In this document: positions 61,956 to 64,000 of the stretch, one piece after another
How the letters are laid out: every line of letters starts with the position of its first letter
How positions within the stretch are numbered: the stretch's first letter is position 1
Source of the DNA: Chloroflexota bacterium
GTDB lineage: Bacteria; Chloroflexota; UBA11872; UBA12225; JAJDUF01
DNA: 64,000 bases
Direction: 5' to 3'
NCBI GenBank assembly: GCA_022826725.1
Contig: JAJDUF010000011.1
Span: 186,001 to 250,000, forward strand
Notes under the pieces: model-generated
What the model saw: only the letters and a program-made list of their open reading frames with translations
Database searches by the model: none
Told to the model about the DNA's origin: nothing
Made by a program: the position numbers and the translations under genes

Positions 61956-63812
61956 GTGGGATTTGCTGGGCGCGGCAGTATGGGGCAGGGTGCGAGGCCG
62001 ACGCCGGCTGCGGCTGCGGAAGCCGGGAGCGAGCCGGACGGCACGGCCGCTGCGACGGTCCGCAAGGGCACCGTGGCGGTCGGGACGGCGGCGCGCCGCT
62101 ATGGGCTGGCCGCCCGCAATGCCGCGCGGCAGCGGCGCAAGGCGCGGCTCGATTACGTGGTGGTGCCGATTGAGGGGCCGCTGGCGGAGCGCGACGCGCG
62201 GCCGCGGCCGTTTCCGCTCAATCGAATACCATTCCTCGCCCGGCGGCCGGTGAGCTTGGCCGAGCTACGCCGCCGGGTGGATACGCTCGCCGCCGATCCG
62301 CGCGTGCGGGGCGTTGTGTTTCATCTGCGCCAACCGCCGCCCGGACTGGCCGGTGCGGAGGCGCTGCGGGCCGTCTTTGCGCGGGCCAAGCGGCGGGGGC
62401 TGGAGACCGTCGCCTATCTCAACGAGGTCAATCTGGCCAGCTATTTCGCCGCCACCGCCTGTGATCGCGTGGTGGCGGTGCCGGCGGGCGAGTTCAACGC
62501 CTTGGGCCTCCACCTCTCCGCGACCTTTCTGCGCGACACGTTCGCTCGCGCGGGTCTCCGTTTTGAGGTGGTCGCCGTCTCGCCGTACAAGGCTGCCGGT
62601 GACTCGTTGACGCGCCGCGATATGTCTCCGGAGCACCGCCAGAACCTGGACTGGCTGCTCGACGATCTCTACGCGCACGTCGTCGGGACACTCGCCGCGG
62701 ACCGGAGCCTGACGCCGGAGCGGGTGCGTGCCTTGCTAAACCGGGCGCCATTCGACGTGCAGCACGCCATCAAGGCGGGCCTGCTCGATGGGACCCGATT
62801 CGAGGACGAGCTAGGCGACTACCTGGGCAGCGACGGCAAGCCGGCGGCGGTCGTTACGTGGGAGAGCGCCGCCGCGCGGCTCGTCGTGCCCTTCCGGCCG
62901 CGCCCGGAGCGGGTGATTGCCGTGCTCACCGTCGCGGGGATGATTGTCGAGGGCGCCGGCCGCCGGCCGCCCCCGCTGCCGCTCCCGGCGCCGGCGCTGG
63001 CCGGCAGCCGCGCGGTCGTGCAGGCGCTGCGGCAGGCGGCCACCGACAAGCGAGTGGCGGCTATCGTGCTGGCGATAGATTCGCCGGGCGGCTCCGAGCG
63101 TGCCTGTGCGGCGATTGCCCACGAGGTGCAGCGCGTGCGGGCGCTGAAACCGGTCGTGGCGTATCTCGGAGCGACGGCCGCGTCGGGCGGGTACTACGTG
63201 GCTGCGCCGTGCAACGCCATCATCACGCAAGCGACGACGATCACCGGCTCGATCGGGGTGCTGCTGGTGCGGGCGGTGCTCGGCGGCGTGTACGACTGGC
63301 TCGGCGCGGCGACCGTCGAGTTGAGCCGTGGTCAGAGCGCCGGTCTCTATCAAACGGCACAGCCGTGGAATGAGCGCCAGCGCCAGCAAGTCGGGCGCAT
63401 GTTGGGGACGGCTTATGATCGCTTCAAGGCGGTCGTCGGTACCGGCCGGCGCTTCGATAGCGCCCGGCTCGATGACCTCGCGCAAGGCCGGGTATGGACG
63501 GGCCGCCAGGCCGTCGCACAGGGCTTGGCGGATTGCCTGGGTGATCTCACGACCGCCGTCGAGTACGCGCGTACCTTGGCCCACTTGCCGGACGACCACG
63601 ATCCCGAGGTGGTAGATGTCCGTCCCCGCGCCCCGGAGCTGCTGCCGGAGACGGCCGACGAGGCGAGCGCACTGCACCATCTCGGGCTGGGGCGGATGCT
63701 GCCGGCCGAGCGGTCGGAGGCGGCAGCGTGGCTGGCGGCGCTGGTTGCTCCCGTCACGGGCAGCGGTCAGGCGCTCACGGTCACACCCTGGCTCATCAGG
63801 ATTCGCTGTTGA
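61956..63812 (+). CDS. S49-family signal peptide peptidase (SppA-like)
   Basis: The 618-residue protein has two tandem S49 domains like SppA 67K-type. The N-domain has VVFHLRQPPPGLAGAEALR and the catalytic Lys in SPYKAAGDS. The C-domain has IVLAIDSPGGSERACAAI and the nucleophile Ser in ATAASGGYYVAAP. Unlike most SppA proteins, the N-terminus is Gly/Ala-rich with no clear transmembrane helix, so the protein may be soluble. It would degrade signal peptides or misfolded proteins. The GTG at 61956 follows GGAGGCGGAGC. The C-terminus is short after the last domain. Confidence 0.83.
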   Translation: MGFAGRGSMGQGARPTPAAAAEAGSEPDGTAAATVRKGTVAVGTAARRYGLAARNAARQRRKARLDYVVVPIEGPLAERDARPRPFPLNRIPFLARRPVSLAELRRRVDTLAADPRVRGVVFHLRQPPPGLAGAEALRAVFARAKRRGLETVAYLNEVNLASYFAATACDRVVAVPAGEFNALGLHLSATFLRDTFARAGLRFEVVAVSPYKAAGDSLTRRDMSPEHRQNLDWLLDDLYAHVVGTLAADRSLTPERVRALLNRAPFDVQHAIKAGLLDGTRFEDELGDYLGSDGKPAAVVTWESAAARLVVPFRPRPERVIAVLTVAGMIVEGAGRRPPPLPLPAPALAGSRAVVQALRQAATDKRVAAIVLAIDSPGGSERACAAIAHEVQRVRALKPVVAYLGATAASGGYYVAAPCNAIITQATTITGSIGVLLVRAVLGGVYDWLGAATVELSRGQSAGLYQTAQPWNERQRQQVGRMLGTAYDRFKAVVGTGRRFDSARLDDLAQGRVWTGRQAVAQGLADCLGDLTTAVEYARTLAHLPDDHDPEVVDVRPRAPELLPETADEASALHHLGLGRMLPAERSEAAAWLAALVAPVTGSGQALTVTPWLIRIRC

Positions 63813-63945
63813 GCCGCGCGGGTCATCGCACCGGTGCCGTTCGGCCAAGCTGGTATAACCAGCACCGCTGGCCGGCCGTTGGTGGTATGTCTGCCGCGTT
63901 CACTGACGACCGGGCCGCCCGGTTGGGGGTGCCGCCCCGCGACGT

Positions 63946-64000
63946 ATGAAACGTATAGCCCTGGCGACTCGGTGGCTGCCTGATGCGCTGGCCCTGCTTT
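63946..64000 (+). CDS. Possible 5' end of a gene (cut by window edge)
   Basis: An ATG at 63946 opens MKRIALATRWLPDALALL and stays open to the edge. The basic start and hydrophobic continuation resemble a signal peptide or first membrane helix. No clear ribosome-binding site is seen, so this is tentative. Confidence 0.3.
   Translation, partial: MKRIALATRWLPDALALL

Noticed and set aside
62811..63848. 345-codon minus-strand ORF
   Set aside because: It is a shadow of the SppA-like gene, which has both catalytic motifs.

Overview
The window is high-GC bacterial chromosome, roughly two-thirds G+C by eye. Genes are closely packed on both strands and often overlap by 4 bases. My best guess for the source is a Chloroflexota (Thermomicrobia/Sphaerobacter-like) or related Gram-positive-type lineage. 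The grounds are T-box leaders on aminoacyl-tRNA synthetase genes, an MGDG-synthase-like glycosyltransferase, a glycine-reductase-type selenoprotein cluster, and a high-GC mosaic of sugar-acid and oxidoreductase genes. This is inference; no 16S gene is present.

Layout. 1-9.6 kb: a glycosyltransferase (cut by the left edge) with a GAF/HD-GYP phosphodiesterase, an ArgA-like acetyltransferase, an SDR enzyme, glucose-6-phosphate isomerase, a P-loop protein, moeA and a B12-binding radical SAM enzyme. 9.8-11.4 kb: a small island with an AT-richer membrane-anchored orphan and a VapBC-type toxin-antitoxin pair. 11.5-23.4 kb: a catabolic region with two Gfo/Idh oxidoreductases, an aldo/keto reductase, an AP-endonuclease-fold isomerase, a D-aminoacylase, a nucleoside phosphorylase, a BNR-repeat sialidase-like protein, a kinase-like protein and a ThDP enzyme. 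23.5-30.4 kb: a type I restriction-modification locus (hsdR-hsdS-hsdM, minus strand) interrupted by hicAB and an aspartyl protease. The interrupting segment is flanked by a relic copy of the hsdR 3' end. 30.5-35.2 kb: a grd-type reductase operon with two selenoproteins, GrdB-like and GrdA-like, each read through an in-frame TGA.

35-38 kb: a second BNR protein, a small hypothetical and a frameshifted gene. 38-47.7 kb: a translation cluster, T-box-thrS-asd-rpmI-rplT-trmH/spoU-T-box-pheS-pheT. It resembles the enterobacterial thrS-infC-rpmI-rplT-pheST cluster, but asd sits where infC is expected. 47.8-64 kb: primary-type sigma factor, an MFS sugar-type transporter, a MarR regulator with two ABC exporter half-transporters, uvrC, an L,D-transpeptidase-like protein, a NYN-domain protein, pyrG, tRNA-Trp and an SppA-like S49 peptidase.

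The most interesting system is the grd-like operon at 30468-35155. It encodes two selenocysteine proteins with convincing hairpins just after each UGA, plus GrdE-like and GrdC-like subunits. The GrdE homologue lacks the cysteine that, in characterised glycine, sarcosine and betaine reductases, is processed to the pyruvoyl cofactor, and no grdD is adjacent. It may therefore be a selenoenzyme of the Grd family with a different substrate or chemistry. Several families of short extragenic palindromes are scattered through the intergenic spaces.
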